A DNA stretch of 64,000 nt from Acinetobacter sedimenti (GTDB lineage: Bacteria > Pseudomonadota > Gammaproteobacteria > Pseudomonadales > Moraxellaceae). Where the stretch lies: the NCBI RefSeq assembly GCF_022601685.1, contig NZ_JAKUML010000001.1, positions 124,001-188,000 of the forward strand, in the 5' to 3' direction. Under the pieces are notes generated by a model. The model had not been told where the DNA came from. It saw nothing but the letters and a program-made list of their open reading frames with translations, and searched no databases. Made by a program: the position numbers and the translations under genes. The stretch's first letter is position 1, and the number at the start of each line of letters is the position of its first letter. Positions 17,767 to 27,546 of the stretch are shown here, in pieces.

Positions 17767-18096
17767 TTAATCCACCAAAACCCAGCCACTTTCACCTTTT
17801 GCCACACGTAGATCGGCGGTATTGGTTTGTGCGCCTAAGAATGGCATCTCGACGGTGACATTGACTCGGCAATTCAGATCTTTGGTTTTATCCACCTTAT
17901 TACAATCCAACTTTTCAAAGCGAGTCACTTTCATGATCTCACCCTCTTGCTTCATGATTCGAGAGGCAAGATCATTGGTTTGATTGATCTGTTCTTGGTA
18001 GAGCGCATGTAGTTCTTCTTGACTTGGCTCACGGCTACAGCCTGTTAAAACCAAGCTCGACATCAGGATAATGGCGATAGATAGGATATTCTTCAT
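17767..18096 (-). CDS. Small periplasmic lipoprotein
   Basis: 109 aa. MKNILSIAIILMSSLVLTGC is a typical lipoprotein signal with Cys20 as acyl site, followed by Ser-Arg, so outer-membrane sorting is expected. A helical stretch (EELHALYQEQINQTNDLASRIMKQ) precedes a small beta domain with two further cysteines (DCNKVDKTKDLNC), which could pair. I chose the internal ATG at 18096 because the longer frame adds nine residues that would disturb the signal peptide. No function is recognised. Confidence 0.8.
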   Translation of the reverse strand: MKNILSIAIILMSSLVLTGCSREPSQEELHALYQEQINQTNDLASRIMKQEGEIMKVTRFEKLDCNKVDKTKDLNCRVNVTVEMPFLGAQTNTADLRVAKGESGWVLVD

Positions 18097-18340
18097 TGTG
18101 ATGCTTTCTCGAGTTTTTGTCATTAAGTGATATGGTTAAAAACGAACGATTTTATTGTATGGTGACTTAGTAACTTTTTAAAGCTTACGTTACTGTTTAA
18201 AGCATAGTAAATGTTACATAAAAACATAAATTGTAAATTATTATTCGATAAAACAATGAGATTCGACAACAATACGTCATGCAGATATTTGCTTTAATGA
18301 ATTTAAATTTTTCCATTCAAACTCATTGGAGTAGACGACA

Positions 18341-18949
18341 ATGTACAACAAAAAAGCATGGCACAACAAAAAAGCATGGCTGACTTTTGCCACCATCACA
18401 GGAATGGTACTTTTAATGAGCTCGGCATATGCACAGAACAGTGAAATTGCGACACAAACTCCTTCACAAGGAAAGCCTAAAGCGGTTGATGCGATTGACG
18501 TGCAAAAATATGCAGGCACGTGGTATGAAGTGGCACGATTGCCGATGTATTTTCAACGCAACTGCGTCAGCGATGTGCAAGCCAAGTATAGTTTAAATGC
18601 CGATAAAACCATTCGGGTAAAAAATCAATGTATGAATAAAGAGGGTGAGCTAGATATATCGGAAGGCGTTGCCTATCCACAAAATGATGGTAACAGCCAA
18701 TTGAAAGTCAGCTTCTTACCAAAAGGGTTGCGTTGGGTGCCTTTTAGCAAGGGGGATTATTGGGTGCTTCGTGTCGATGAAGATTACCAAGTCGCATTAG
18801 TGGGCGGACCTTCGCATCGCTATCTGTGGTTATTGTCACGGACACCTGATGTGGATGAAGCGGTGATAGAAGATTATCTCAATACCGCCAAAGCACAAGG
18901 CTATGATTTATCGAAACTGGTTCGGACGAAGCATATCGCCGAGAAATAA
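18341..18949 (+). CDS. blc: Bacterial lipocalin (Blc type)
   Basis: 202 aa. The lipocalin first structurally conserved region is GTWYEVARLPMYFQRNC, and the C-terminal strand/helix is PSHRYLWLLSRTP...VIEDYLNTAKAQGYD. Blc proteins bind lipids or lysophospholipids in the envelope. E. coli Blc is a lipoprotein, but here there is no lipobox cysteine: the signal peptide ends SSAYA-QNS, so a soluble periplasmic form is expected. The n-region carries a duplicated NKKAW block created by an 18-bp tandem repeat. GGAG lies about nine bases before the ATG. Confidence 0.92.
   Translation: MYNKKAWHNKKAWLTFATITGMVLLMSSAYAQNSEIATQTPSQGKPKAVDAIDVQKYAGTWYEVARLPMYFQRNCVSDVQAKYSLNADKTIRVKNQCMNKEGELDISEGVAYPQNDGNSQLKVSFLPKGLRWVPFSKGDYWVLRVDEDYQVALVGGPSHRYLWLLSRTPDVDEAVIEDYLNTAKAQGYDLSKLVRTKHIAEK
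18345..18380 (+). repeat. Perfect 18-bp tandem duplication in the lipocalin signal-peptide codons
   Basis: ACAACAAAAAAGCATGGC occurs twice back to back (18345-18362 and 18363-18380) with no mismatch. Being a multiple of three, it keeps the frame and adds six residues to the positively charged n-region. Confidence 0.95.
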
Positions 18950-18982
18950 TTGATCTATTGATAAAAGTCTTTTCAGCAAAAA

Positions 18983-19010
18983 TAACGCCTCAAAATAGAG
19001 GCGTTTTTTA
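18983..19010 (+). terminator. Rho-independent terminator of blc
   Basis: AACGCCTC-AAAATA-GAGGCGTT hairpin followed by Ts, 35 bp after the lipocalin stop. Confidence 0.88.
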
Positions 19011-19020
19011 ATTTTAAGGC

Positions 19021-20214
19021 TTAATTAGACGCGCAAGCTTTTGCTTCAGTTGCAGTGTCAGAGCTGTTGTCAGATCGACGACGCATTTGCCAAAGAACCA
19101 ACAACATCGCAATGCCTGCCAAAACAGCACCTGTGAGCGATACCGCCACATAGCCAAGTCCTAGACTGAGCACCGCACCACCTGCGGCTGCACCCACAGC
19201 ATTGCCCAAGTTAAATGCACCGATATTCACAGAAGATGCCAAACCTTGCGCTTCATGTGCCACCTCCATAACACGCATTTGTAATGGTGGCACCACAGCA
19301 AAGGTTGATGCACCCCAAATCACTAAGGCAATACCCGCACCAATCGCTGTTTTTGCCAAGATTGGAAACAACAGCATCATCACACTCAATAAACTTAAAA
19401 AGCCTAGTAATGTTTTATCAATCGATTTATCTGCAAACTTACCGCCGAGATGATTACCAATCGAGAAGCCAATCCCGATCATCACTAACATAAAGGTAAT
19501 CAATGTTGGACTGGCATCAGTGAAAGTTTACAAACTTGGCGCAATGTAGGTATAGAGGGTAAACATGGCACTGGCGCCAAGCACCGTCGTCGAAAGCGCA
19601 AGTAGCACCGCAGGTCGTGTAAGTACCGCAAGCTCTTGTTTCACATTCGGCTTGTTGCCTTTTTGTCCTTTTGGCAGTACCGCCCACAGTGCAAGCATGG
19701 TCACCATACCCAGCCCAGAAATTACCGCAAAAGCATTACGCCAACCGACATTTTGACTAAACCAAGTGGCAAGTGGTACGCCACCAATATTGGCAATGGT
19801 CAGTCCCATAAACATCATGGCGACCGCACTGGCTTGTTTCTCTTTCGGTACAAGGCTGGCTGCTACCACCGAACCTATGCCAAAGAATGCACCATGATTC
19901 AAACTGGTAATGATTCGTGCGCCCATCAGACTGGAATAGTTTGGTGCGAATGCTGCCAAGATATTGCCAATGGTGAAAATCGCCATCAGCAAGATCAAAG
20001 CCTTACGGCGTGTCGCAGATGACAATAGTAGCGTCATAAATGGCGCACCAATCATCACACCCATAGCCTAAGCGGTGATTAGCATCCCCGCTTGAGGAAT
20101 AGAAATATCCAAACCTGCGGCAATCTCAGGTAAGAAGCCCATCGGTGAAAATTCAGTAGTCTCAATGGCAAATGCACCGACCGCAAGTGCCAACACAGGG
20201 AGAGATGATTTCAT
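19021..20214 (-). pseudogene. MFS transporter (AraJ/YdhP-like), interrupted by two in-frame stops
   Basis: A single minus-strand frame from ATG 20214 to TAA 19021 reads as one 398-codon major facilitator protein. It starts MKSSLPVLALAVGAFAIETT, typical of sugar-efflux/AraJ-like transporters. The frame is cut by TAG at codon 49 (20070-20068, inside LITA-stop-AMGVMIGAP, where relatives have Tyr) and by TAA at codon 229 (19530-19528, after YTYIAPSL). There is no frameshift, so decay is recent. It is divergent from a LysR gene that is also broken. Read-through of the stops is possible but unlikely to give useful protein. Confidence 0.88.
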
Positions 20215-20351
20215 TCGCAATACTCAAAAAATTGAGAAAAACCCAAGTGTTTTAAGATGATGCTATTCTCTCTAAAAAACGCTTATTGAAAAATTGGACT
20301 TTAGGCAAAATGTTGTTGACTAAAAATCAATAATAGTTGTGCTCAATATAG

Positions 20352-21256
20352 ATGAAATCCTCAATTGAAGAACTGATTGCCTTTGTCACCATCGTTGATA
20401 GTGGTGCGATCGTCTGTGCAGCGGCACAGCTTGATCAAACTACATCGGGTGTTAGCCGTACCGTGCCTTACAACGCCTTGAATCCAAGCTTGGTGTGACT
20501 TTGCTTGAACGTACTACACGCAAGATTAACCTCACGCAAGAAGGGCAAATCTTCTTAGAAAAAGCACGGCAGATACGGCGGGATTTAGAAGCTGCCGAAG
20601 ATGCCCCATAGGCTTTTGATCAAGAAATTTCAGGCTTGATTCGGATCGACTCGGCAACACCGTTAATTTTGCATGTGGTGGCACAGCTGATTCAGGAGTT
20701 TATGCAACTGTATCCTGCAATCGAAATCGAGATGAATAGCAATGACCAAGTCATTGATTTATTGGAGCAACGCACCGATGTGGCATTTCGCTTTGGGCAA
20801 CTGCAAGATTCGAGTTTGCACGCCAAGTTGCTGTGTCGCAGCCGTTTGTATATTGTTGCCAGTCCAGAATATCTAGCAAAGCATGGTTATCCTGAATCGC
20901 CAAATGTCTTGGATCAACATCAATTGATTGGTTTTAGTAAAGTCCCTGCACTGAACACTTGGCATTTAGAGGTAGATGATCGGGCGCTCACCATTCATGC
21001 AAAACTCAAAGCCTCTAATGATGAAACGGTGCGCCAATTGACCTTGATGGGCAATGGGATTAGCTGTCTGTCGCAGTTTTTGGTGTCTAAAGACCTGCAA
21101 CAAGGACGTTTAGTTGCCCTGTTTGAGGATGAAATTACCACACATCATCAAACTATCCATGCGGTGTACTATCAGCAAGATCATTTGCCGAAGCGAGTAC
21201 GGATTTTTATTGAGTTTTTGGCAGAAAAATTAAAAAATATAGAGATAACTAAGTAG
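20352..21256 (+). pseudogene. LysR-family regulator, frameshifted and interrupted
   Basis: The N-terminal helix-turn-helix is readable from ATG 20352 (IAFVTIVDSGAIVCAAAQLDQ...SGVSRTV). After codon 38 the frame must shift at about 20466-20470 (apparently five extra bases) to continue as QRLESKLGVTLLERTTRKINLTQEG. A TAG at 20609-20611 then interrupts the linker, and the effector domain runs to 21256. Two independent lesions mean no full-length protein. It is divergent from the broken MFS gene that it presumably controlled. Confidence 0.88.
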
Positions 21257-21292
21257 CTTTACTTTTGGATATTACAACAAAAGATTGCAAAC

Positions 21293-22309
21293 TTAAATCC
21301 ACTTTTTCCAACGGAAATAAATAATCGGTCCAATAAAAAAGATCATGATCAAAATCGCCACGATAATAAAGCTCGTCGTGCCATGCGCAAAAGGCAAGAC
21401 ATCAGTGTTCATACCATAGATACTGGCGATGAGCATCGGTGGCGCAAGCATACTTGGCAAAATCGAGAATCGTTTGATGGTGTCACTTTGTTCAGTATTA
21501 ATGAATCCTGAGGTGGTATCCATCAGGAAGCGCACTTTTTGAAATAAGAAAGCGTTGTGTTCTACGAGTGAGCGGACATCTTCGTTGAGCTCTCGAATAT
21601 CCGCATCATAGATATGACTGCCGAGCGCACGAGGGCGTGATAAGAAAGTCAAAACACGACGTAAATCAATCAAACACAGTTGTGCTTTTCCGAGCATATC
21701 TTCTTGATGGGCAAGACGTGTAATCATGTCGTCAAGATCAAGAATCTGCTCACGATGATGATTGTTGAGTACTTCGGTGGCGTATTTTTCCAAGTCCTTG
21801 TGGATATCTTCCAAGATATCCGCAAGCTCATCGAGTTTGGCTTCAAGTAGTCCTAAAAGTATCCAAACAGGATCTTTAAAATCCATATCGTAATCATTAC
21901 GACGTGCACGTGCACGGAAAGCACGGAAAGCAACGAGCTTCTCACCACGCAAGGTAATCAAACGATCTTTGGTCAGAATGAAAGCAACGGTCTGAATGGT
22001 CGCTGCCAACATATTTTCAAATTCTTCACTTTCACCATCGGCTTGGAAGTTTTTATTTTTGGTGAGGAAGTAAGTGCTGATGTGCAAAATCCCTTCGTCA
22101 TCACGATAAAAACGTGCTGAAGAAGAAATGTCTTCTAAAGATTTGAGCGTTGGTAGGTTTTGCTTATACGCCTCAAGCACCCAATCTTGCTCTTCATGAG
22201 TTGGCGCAATCAGATCAATCCACACCAACTCAGGGTGTAGATCAAAACCACCATTGATGGTGTCATCTTCTAAACTACCGCGATCGGTGGCATAAAACGC
22301 TTCAAGCAT
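21293..22309 (-). CDS. corA: CorA-family magnesium/divalent cation channel
   Basis: 338 aa. The large N-terminal cytosolic domain is followed by a long stalk helix, then TM1 ending in the signature Tyr-Gly-Met-Asn (IASIYGMNTDVLP), the selectivity loop, and TM2 (SFIIVAILIMIFFIGPIIYF) with a basic C-terminus (RWKKWI). It forms a homopentamer in the inner membrane that takes up Mg2+, Co2+ and Ni2+. A strong AGGAGG lies six bases before the ATG at 22309. Confidence 0.94.
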   Translation of the reverse strand: MLEAFYATDRGSLEDDTINGGFDLHPELVWIDLIAPTHEEQDWVLEAYKQNLPTLKSLEDISSSARFYRDDEGILHISTYFLTKNKNFQADGESEEFENMLAATIQTVAFILTKDRLITLRGEKLVAFRAFRARARRNDYDMDFKDPVWILLGLLEAKLDELADILEDIHKDLEKYATEVLNNHHREQILDLDDMITRLAHQEDMLGKAQLCLIDLRRVLTFLSRPRALGSHIYDADIRELNEDVRSLVEHNAFLFQKVRFLMDTTSGFINTEQSDTIKRFSILPSMLAPPMLIASIYGMNTDVLPFAHGTTSFIIVAILIMIFFIGPIIYFRWKKWI

Positions 22310-22491
22310 AGTCGTCCTCCTTGCGCTAGTTGGTCAGATTGAGTTGGTTTTTAAAAGATAAACCGATTAAGTTTGCCTATTGTAGTCAAGCTATTGCAAA
22401 AATTGCACTACTTAAAATCACTTTTTGCAAAAAAGCGAGTATGGTTATACTAACCGCTTATGACCAATTAATGAATATCTGAGTTTTCCTT

Positions 22492-23073
22492 ATGCAAGCG
22501 ATCGCTATTTTTTGTGGTTCATCTTCTGGCAATGATACGCACTATATCGAGTCGGCGCAGTTGGTCGGTGAGTATCTCGCTAAGCATCAACTCACCCTCA
22601 TTTATGGTGGGGGCAAAGTTGGGCTGATGGGTGCTGTGGCAGATAGTGCACTGGCGAGTGGTGGCAAAGTAATCGGCGTAATGCCCAAAGATTTGGTCGA
22701 CCGTGAAATAGCCCATCAAGGCTTGTCCGAACTGCATGTGGTGGCAAATATGCATGAACGGAAGCAGAAAATGGCGAAGCTTGCCGATGGCTTCATTGCC
22801 TTGCCAGGTGGCGCAGGGACATTAGAAGAAATCGCTGAACAATGGACGTGGGCACAGCTTGGCATCCATCAAAAGCCGTGCGCTTTTTTGAATGTGCTTG
22901 GTTATTATGATCCGTTGATCACCATGGTGAATCAGATGGCGAATAAACATTTCACCAAGCAGATGTATGCCGATATGTTGATTCACAGTGATTCGATCGA
23001 AACCATCATTAGCGAATTTCAAAACTATCAAGCACCGCATGCTAAGTGGATAAAAGGGGCGGTGGAGCCGTGA
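22492..23073 (+). CDS. LOG-family nucleoside 5'-monophosphate phosphoribohydrolase (TIGR00730)
   Basis: 193 aa Rossmann-like protein. The lysine-decarboxylase-like/LOG motif PGGAGTLEE is at 105-113 and the companion MHERKQKM at 87-94; CGSSSG at the N-terminus is also conserved. These enzymes hydrolyse the N-glycosidic bond of AMP or cytokinin ribotides; the old name lysine decarboxylase is wrong. The physiological substrate in this organism is not evident. Confidence 0.92.
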   Translation: MQAIAIFCGSSSGNDTHYIESAQLVGEYLAKHQLTLIYGGGKVGLMGAVADSALASGGKVIGVMPKDLVDREIAHQGLSELHVVANMHERKQKMAKLADGFIALPGGAGTLEEIAEQWTWAQLGIHQKPCAFLNVLGYYDPLITMVNQMANKHFTKQMYADMLIHSDSIETIISEFQNYQAPHAKWIKGAVEP

Positions 23074-23079
23074 TTTTAT

Positions 23080-23301
23080 TTAAGGATTTTCAACTCTATA
23101 GACCTCATCCGAAATTGGATGATAGAAGGTGTTATCAAGATTCAAATCGATAATTTCTCCCTCAAGGCGTACAGCAATAATAGTAATATCGTAGGTTTTA
23201 AACTTACTATCGATTGATGTTGTATCTATCTTCTGTGTTATTGCATCAACTTGGATTGATTCGAGTGTTTTTAAATTCGTTGCTTTCACTTTAGAATTCA
23301 T
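23080..23301 (-). CDS. Small hypothetical protein (73 aa)
   Basis: 73 aa, soluble, no signal peptide or membrane helix, with alternating hydrophobic residues suggesting a small beta-rich fold (YDITIIAVRLEGEIIDLNLDNTFYHPI). GGAG stands eight bases before the ATG, which supports a real gene. It is convergent with the LOG gene, with only 6 bp between stops. No family is recognised. Confidence 0.6.
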   Translation of the reverse strand: MNSKVKATNLKTLESIQVDAITQKIDTTSIDSKFKTYDITIIAVRLEGEIIDLNLDNTFYHPISDEVYRVENP

Positions 23302-23410
23302 GGTTTCAACTCCGTGCTTTAAGAGTTTTAATTATAGATAGCTGTATAATGGATTTGAATATCAAACTTTCCTTAGGCGACATTCCGTGTCGCTTTTAAT
23401 GATTGGAAAA

Positions 23411-24076
23411 TTAATGCCTCGCATCACACAAACATGCTACCTGCACATTGCTACAACCAAGCTCGGTGAGTAGATTTTTCACCGCAAGTACACTTGCGCC
23501 AGTGGTGATCACATCATCCAAGATCAGTACCGAGTTATAGCGTTTTTCCGTGGTATTCAGCATCATCTGCGCTTCGGCATGGATTAGTCGCTCACTGCGA
23601 TCTGCGCCACGTTGGCTGATGCCAGACTCACGAGAGATTGGTCGCCAAATCGGCAGTTGCCATGCTTTGCTTAATTCTTGTGCCAACAGCTCGGATTGAT
23701 TAAAACCTCGAAAGATCAGTTTATCTGTAGAGATCGGCATTGGCACGATGGCTTGTACACGAGGTTTCGGCATAGTGAGTAAACATGCAACCAGTAGATC
23801 GACATATTGCAACTGCGCTTGATCCTTATACGCATGCAAGATGCGATTCATTGGGAAGCGATATTCACACGCCACCCAACAACTTACCTCATGGCGTTCG
23901 ATCAACTGTTGTTTCCACGGCAAAGTCTGCCAACATTGATGACAGACACCATGTTGCTTGGCGCGTGACGTCTGACACAGCAAACACGGTTGCAAGCCAA
24001 AGGTTGGTAGCCGAAACGTCGCATTGGAAAAAGTCCGTTGTAGCTTTTCAAACAAAGGCAAATTAGATAAAGGCAT
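23411..24076 (-). CDS. comF: ComF-family phosphoribosyltransferase-like protein
   Basis: 221 aa. N-terminal double zinc knuckle (CLLCQTSRAKQHGVCHQCW) followed by a type I phosphoribosyltransferase fold with the PRPP-binding motif VLILDDVITTGAS. ComF/GntX proteins are needed for DNA uptake during natural transformation in several bacteria, including naturally competent Acinetobacter, though the biochemical step is not settled. Its start overlaps the end of recG by 14 bp, so the two are translationally coupled. Confidence 0.92.
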   Translation of the reverse strand: MPLSNLPLFEKLQRTFSNATFRLPTFGLQPCLLCQTSRAKQHGVCHQCWQTLPWKQQLIERHEVSCWVACEYRFPMNRILHAYKDQAQLQYVDLLVACLLTMPKPRVQAIVPMPISTDKLIFRGFNQSELLAQELSKAWQLPIWRPISRESGISQRGADRSERLIHAEAQMMLNTTEKRYNSVLILDDVITTGASVLAVKNLLTELGCSNVQVACLCDARH

Positions 24077-26159
24077 AGCGTGGTGCCTCGGGAAGCCAGC
24101 GTTGCATCAGCGCATCGGCATGCTGTGGATGCGTATGTAAAATCTGTTCGGCAACTTGATGGGCACGTGCCAGCAAATAATCGTCCCGTTGCAGATCGGC
24201 CACTCGAAAGCTCAAGTTACCTGTTTGCTTTGTACCCAGCACATCACCCGGACCGCGCAGTTCTAGATCACGCTCTGCAATCTCAAAACCGTCATTGGTT
24301 TGACGCAAAATATCTAAGCGAGCTTGACCGTTCTGTGATAGTGGTGATTTATAGAGTAAAACGCAGAAACTCTGCTGTGAGCCTCGTCCAACACGTCCAC
24401 GAAGCTGATGTAGTTGTGAGAGTCCGAGTCGTTCTGCATTTTCAATGACCATGATGGAGGAGTTTGGTACATCGACACCGACTTCGATCACCGTGGTAGC
24501 GATCAACAGTTGTAGATCATGATTTTTGAATTGTTGCATGACCAGTTGTTTTTGTTCGGGTTTGAGTTTGCCATGTGCTAGTCCGATTTTTAAATCAGGA
24601 AATTTCTCGGACAGTTCTTGAAAAATCGCTTCAGCAGCCTGCGCATCTAATGTTTCCGATTGCTCAACGAGGGTGCAGACCCAGTAGGCTTGCTTGCCTT
24701 CCATGCAGTTTTGATAGATGCGTTGTAGTACCTCTTCACGGCGTTCGATCGGCATGGCGACCGTTTGGATCGGTGTACGTCCAGGTGGCAGTTCATCAAT
24801 GATCGAGGTGTCCAAATCACCATAAGCACTCATTGCTAGCGTCCGTGGAATCGGTGTGGCAGTCATCACCATCTGATGCGGTGTCATGCCATCTGCGCCT
24901 TTGTCCCGTAAAGCGAGGCGTTGATCAACACCAAAACGATGTTGCTCATCAATGATGACTAAGCCCAAACGCTTAAATTCAACCTGTTCTTGAAACAGCG
25001 CATGCGTACCAATCACAATCTGCGCTTGTCCTTGTTTGATCTTCTCAAGGGCGATATTTTTCTGTTTTGTGCGTAGTTTTGATGCCAAAAAAACCACTTC
25101 TAAGCCACTTTTTTCAGCATCGAGTTCACGAAACCATTGATCAAAGTTGAGATAATGCTGTTCCGCTAAAATTTCAGTCGGTGCCATGATTGCCACTTGC
25201 CAACCTGATTCTAAAACATGGCAGCTTGCCATCGCAGCGACTAAGGTTTTTCCTGCACCCACATCGCCTTGTACAAGGCGGAGCATTGGTTTATTGGTTT
25301 GCAGATCATTGAGAATTTCTTGACTCACTCGTTGCTGTGCATTGGTGGGTGTAAATGGAAGTTGCGCTAAAAGTCCTTTGAGTAGGTTTTTACTCGGCGA
25401 CATTTTTGGCGCTTGGATTTGTTGAATATAATGCCTGCGTTGTAAAAGACTGATTTGATGGGTGACCAATTCTTCAAAGATCAGCCGTTGCTGAGCAGGG
25501 TGGCGTGCTTCACGAAGCTGTGCCACATTCGAGCTCAAAGGCGGATGATGGATAAAATTTAAGGCTTGGATTAGATCAAATTTCTTGGCAATCCCTTCAG
25601 GCATCAGCTCTTGTAGGTCGTGCGCATATTGTTTTAAACATTGACCAATGATCTGACGGAGTTTGGCTTGTTTGAGTCCATCAGTGCTTGGGTAAATTGG
25701 TGTAAGCTGTGAATTCGCTTGCATTTGTGCAGATTTAGAAATGATTTCAGGGTGATACATTTCCAAGCCACGTGCGCCTAGACGCACCTCACCAAAAACA
25801 CGTATCTGCTCGCCGACCGCCAATTGTTCAGTTAATGCTTTATAGAAATGATAAAAGCGTAAAGTGACTTTGCCCACACCATCGGAGAGCAGTACCGCCA
25901 TGGATCTCTTTTTGCCTGCGGGAAAATCGACTGATTTGACTTCGCCTTCGATCAATACCGTGCGACCAACCTGTAAGGATTGCATATCGAGCAAAGTGCC
26001 ACGATCTTCATAATCACGTGGCAGATGAAATAAGGCATCGTGTGTGGTGAATAGGTTGAGTTTTTCCAGTTGCGCAAGATTGGCATCGGTGATTTTGGCA
26101 AGTTTGGAAAGCGGGATATTCATTGATGATGAATGTTTTATTTGTTGATTTGCACTCAT
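24063..26159 (-). CDS. recG: ATP-dependent DNA helicase RecG
   Basis: 698 aa. An N-terminal wedge domain (OB fold, around 50-160) grips branched DNA. The superfamily 2 helicase core has Walker A GDVGAGKT, DEQH as motif II, TATPIPRT as motif III and QLRGRVGRG as motif VI, followed by the TRG hairpin region. It remodels stalled forks and Holliday junctions. The start is uncertain: ATG 26159 is used here; ATG 26123 (giving MNIPLSKLAK) is equally plausible, and a TTG at 26168 is unlikely. None has a clear ribosome binding site. Confidence 0.95.
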   Translation of the reverse strand: MSANQQIKHSSSMNIPLSKLAKITDANLAQLEKLNLFTTHDALFHLPRDYEDRGTLLDMQSLQVGRTVLIEGEVKSVDFPAGKKRSMAVLLSDGVGKVTLRFYHFYKALTEQLAVGEQIRVFGEVRLGARGLEMYHPEIISKSAQMQANSQLTPIYPSTDGLKQAKLRQIIGQCLKQYAHDLQELMPEGIAKKFDLIQALNFIHHPPLSSNVAQLREARHPAQQRLIFEELVTHQISLLQRRHYIQQIQAPKMSPSKNLLKGLLAQLPFTPTNAQQRVSQEILNDLQTNKPMLRLVQGDVGAGKTLVAAMASCHVLESGWQVAIMAPTEILAEQHYLNFDQWFRELDAEKSGLEVVFLASKLRTKQKNIALEKIKQGQAQIVIGTHALFQEQVEFKRLGLVIIDEQHRFGVDQRLALRDKGADGMTPHQMVMTATPIPRTLAMSAYGDLDTSIIDELPPGRTPIQTVAMPIERREEVLQRIYQNCMEGKQAYWVCTLVEQSETLDAQAAEAIFQELSEKFPDLKIGLAHGKLKPEQKQLVMQQFKNHDLQLLIATTVIEVGVDVPNSSIMVIENAERLGLSQLHQLRGRVGRGSQQSFCVLLYKSPLSQNGQARLDILRQTNDGFEIAERDLELRGPGDVLGTKQTGNLSFRVADLQRDDYLLARAHQVAEQILHTHPQHADALMQRWLPEAPRYAFI

Positions 26160-26460
26160 GATATGCAAGCGTTACAGAAAGTGCAATGCAATGACGAAAA
26201 TGCACCAAATTCCACAATACTGTTTAAATTAGTGCAGTTTTTCTATAAAACTGGTCAAAATTGTCAATTTCAAAAAATTATAAATCAGTTATGATCAGTT
26301 AAAAGATGATCAATATGTGTGTGCATAATATATTGTGATGCGTAAATTTTATTATGTGTCACCATCCAATCAAATGTGATGCAGACAGGGTGAAGTCGTT
26401 TTTTTGATCATCACCGATGAAAACAAGAATATTGCAATAGCAAAAAAGTGAGGGAACACC

Positions 26461-27450
26461 ATGCGAACTTTGAATTCGTTGATGCTGGGGACACTGTGTG
26501 TAGTGGCAGTTGGTAGTGCTCAGGCGGCGTCAAAACAACTTTGTGTTTTTGATATTATGGGTAGTAATGGCGATATCATGGCACTGGCTAAAGATTACGC
26601 TTTAGTCGCCAAACAGTGGGGCGTTGATATTGAACCCAAAACCTATACCAGTTTAGATGATGCACTTGCCGATTTTGAGGTAAAAAAGTGTCAAGGCATC
26701 ATTGCGGACAATTATGCTACCAAAAAATACAACTCATTCATGGGAACAGTTGGCGCAGTTGGTGCGATTCATGATTATGAGCTGGCAAAAAAAGTTTTGA
26801 TTGCTCTTGGTAGCCCAAAGCTAGCCTCTAAGCTTAAAAATAAAAACTATGAAGTTGCAGGCTATATTCCTTACGGATTGGCGTATATTTTCACTAAAGA
26901 TCGTTCAATTAACTCGATTGAAACAATGAGGAATAAACGTTTTGGTGTTCTAGGCATTGATCCATCTCAGGCACGTATAGCGAAGCGTGTTGGTATGAAG
27001 CCTGTAAGTATGACCTTTGATAATGCTGCATCCAAATTTCGTAAAGGTGAAATGGATATTATTCCTGCACCAAAAGTTGTGTATAAGCCGTTTGAAGTTC
27101 AAAAAATCATTGGTGAAAATGGTGGCGTGGCGAATTATCCATTGGCGTTCATGAGTATGAATTTAATCCTGCATAAGAGTGAGTTTCCGAATACGCTTGG
27201 GCAAAAAAGTCGTTCTTGGTTTTCAAAAAAAACCCCTCAAATGATCAAAATAGTTGAAAAATGGGATGCTACAGTTCCTGAAAAAGTGCAGTACGGTATT
27301 CCTGAAATTGATCGTAGTAGTTACGACTTACTCTTATCCCAACTACGGAAGGAATTCATTGATAACAGAATGTATGATGCCACGATGATTACACTGATTC
27401 GTCATCTACGTTGTAATCAAGAGCCAACGTTCATTGAGTGTAAAAAGTGA
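26461..27450 (+). CDS. AdeT-type putative periplasmic solute-binding protein, copy 1
   Basis: 329 aa. Signal peptide MRTLNSLMLGTLCVVAVGSAQA is cut after AQA. The mature protein looks like a type II periplasmic binding protein: QLCVFDIMGSNGDIM, an Asp/Asn-rich hinge (GIIADNYATKKY) and a repeated alpha/beta layout. Four cysteines (QLC, KKC, LRC, IEC) could make two disulfides. In Acinetobacter such proteins were named AdeT and linked to drug efflux, but there is no membrane segment, and the DUF6091-type description, putative solute-binding protein, fits better. It is the first of a tandem pair; no permease is adjacent. Confidence 0.82.
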   Translation: MRTLNSLMLGTLCVVAVGSAQAASKQLCVFDIMGSNGDIMALAKDYALVAKQWGVDIEPKTYTSLDDALADFEVKKCQGIIADNYATKKYNSFMGTVGAVGAIHDYELAKKVLIALGSPKLASKLKNKNYEVAGYIPYGLAYIFTKDRSINSIETMRNKRFGVLGIDPSQARIAKRVGMKPVSMTFDNAASKFRKGEMDIIPAPKVVYKPFEVQKIIGENGGVANYPLAFMSMNLILHKSEFPNTLGQKSRSWFSKKTPQMIKIVEKWDATVPEKVQYGIPEIDRSSYDLLLSQLRKEFIDNRMYDATMITLIRHLRCNQEPTFIECKK

Positions 27451-27478
27451 TTTGGTTCAAGGTCGAGTCAATATCGGG

Positions 27479-27497
27479 GTCGTGGTGAGATCACGAC
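27479..27497 (+). other. Hairpin between the two AdeT-type genes
   Basis: GTCGTG-GTGAGAT-CACGAC inverted repeat without a T-run, in the 96-bp gap. It could be an mRNA-stabilising or weak attenuating stem; a terminator is not supported. Confidence 0.4.
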
Positions 27498-27546
27498 GTC
27501 CCATAAAACAAAAAAATATTTTAGGCGAACTAAGTAGGGGAATAGC

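Noticed and set aside
19021-20214. Stop-codon recoding or programmed read-through in the MFS gene
   Set aside because: The two stops are different codons with no recoding signals, and the partner LysR gene also has a frameshift. Plain decay explains both.
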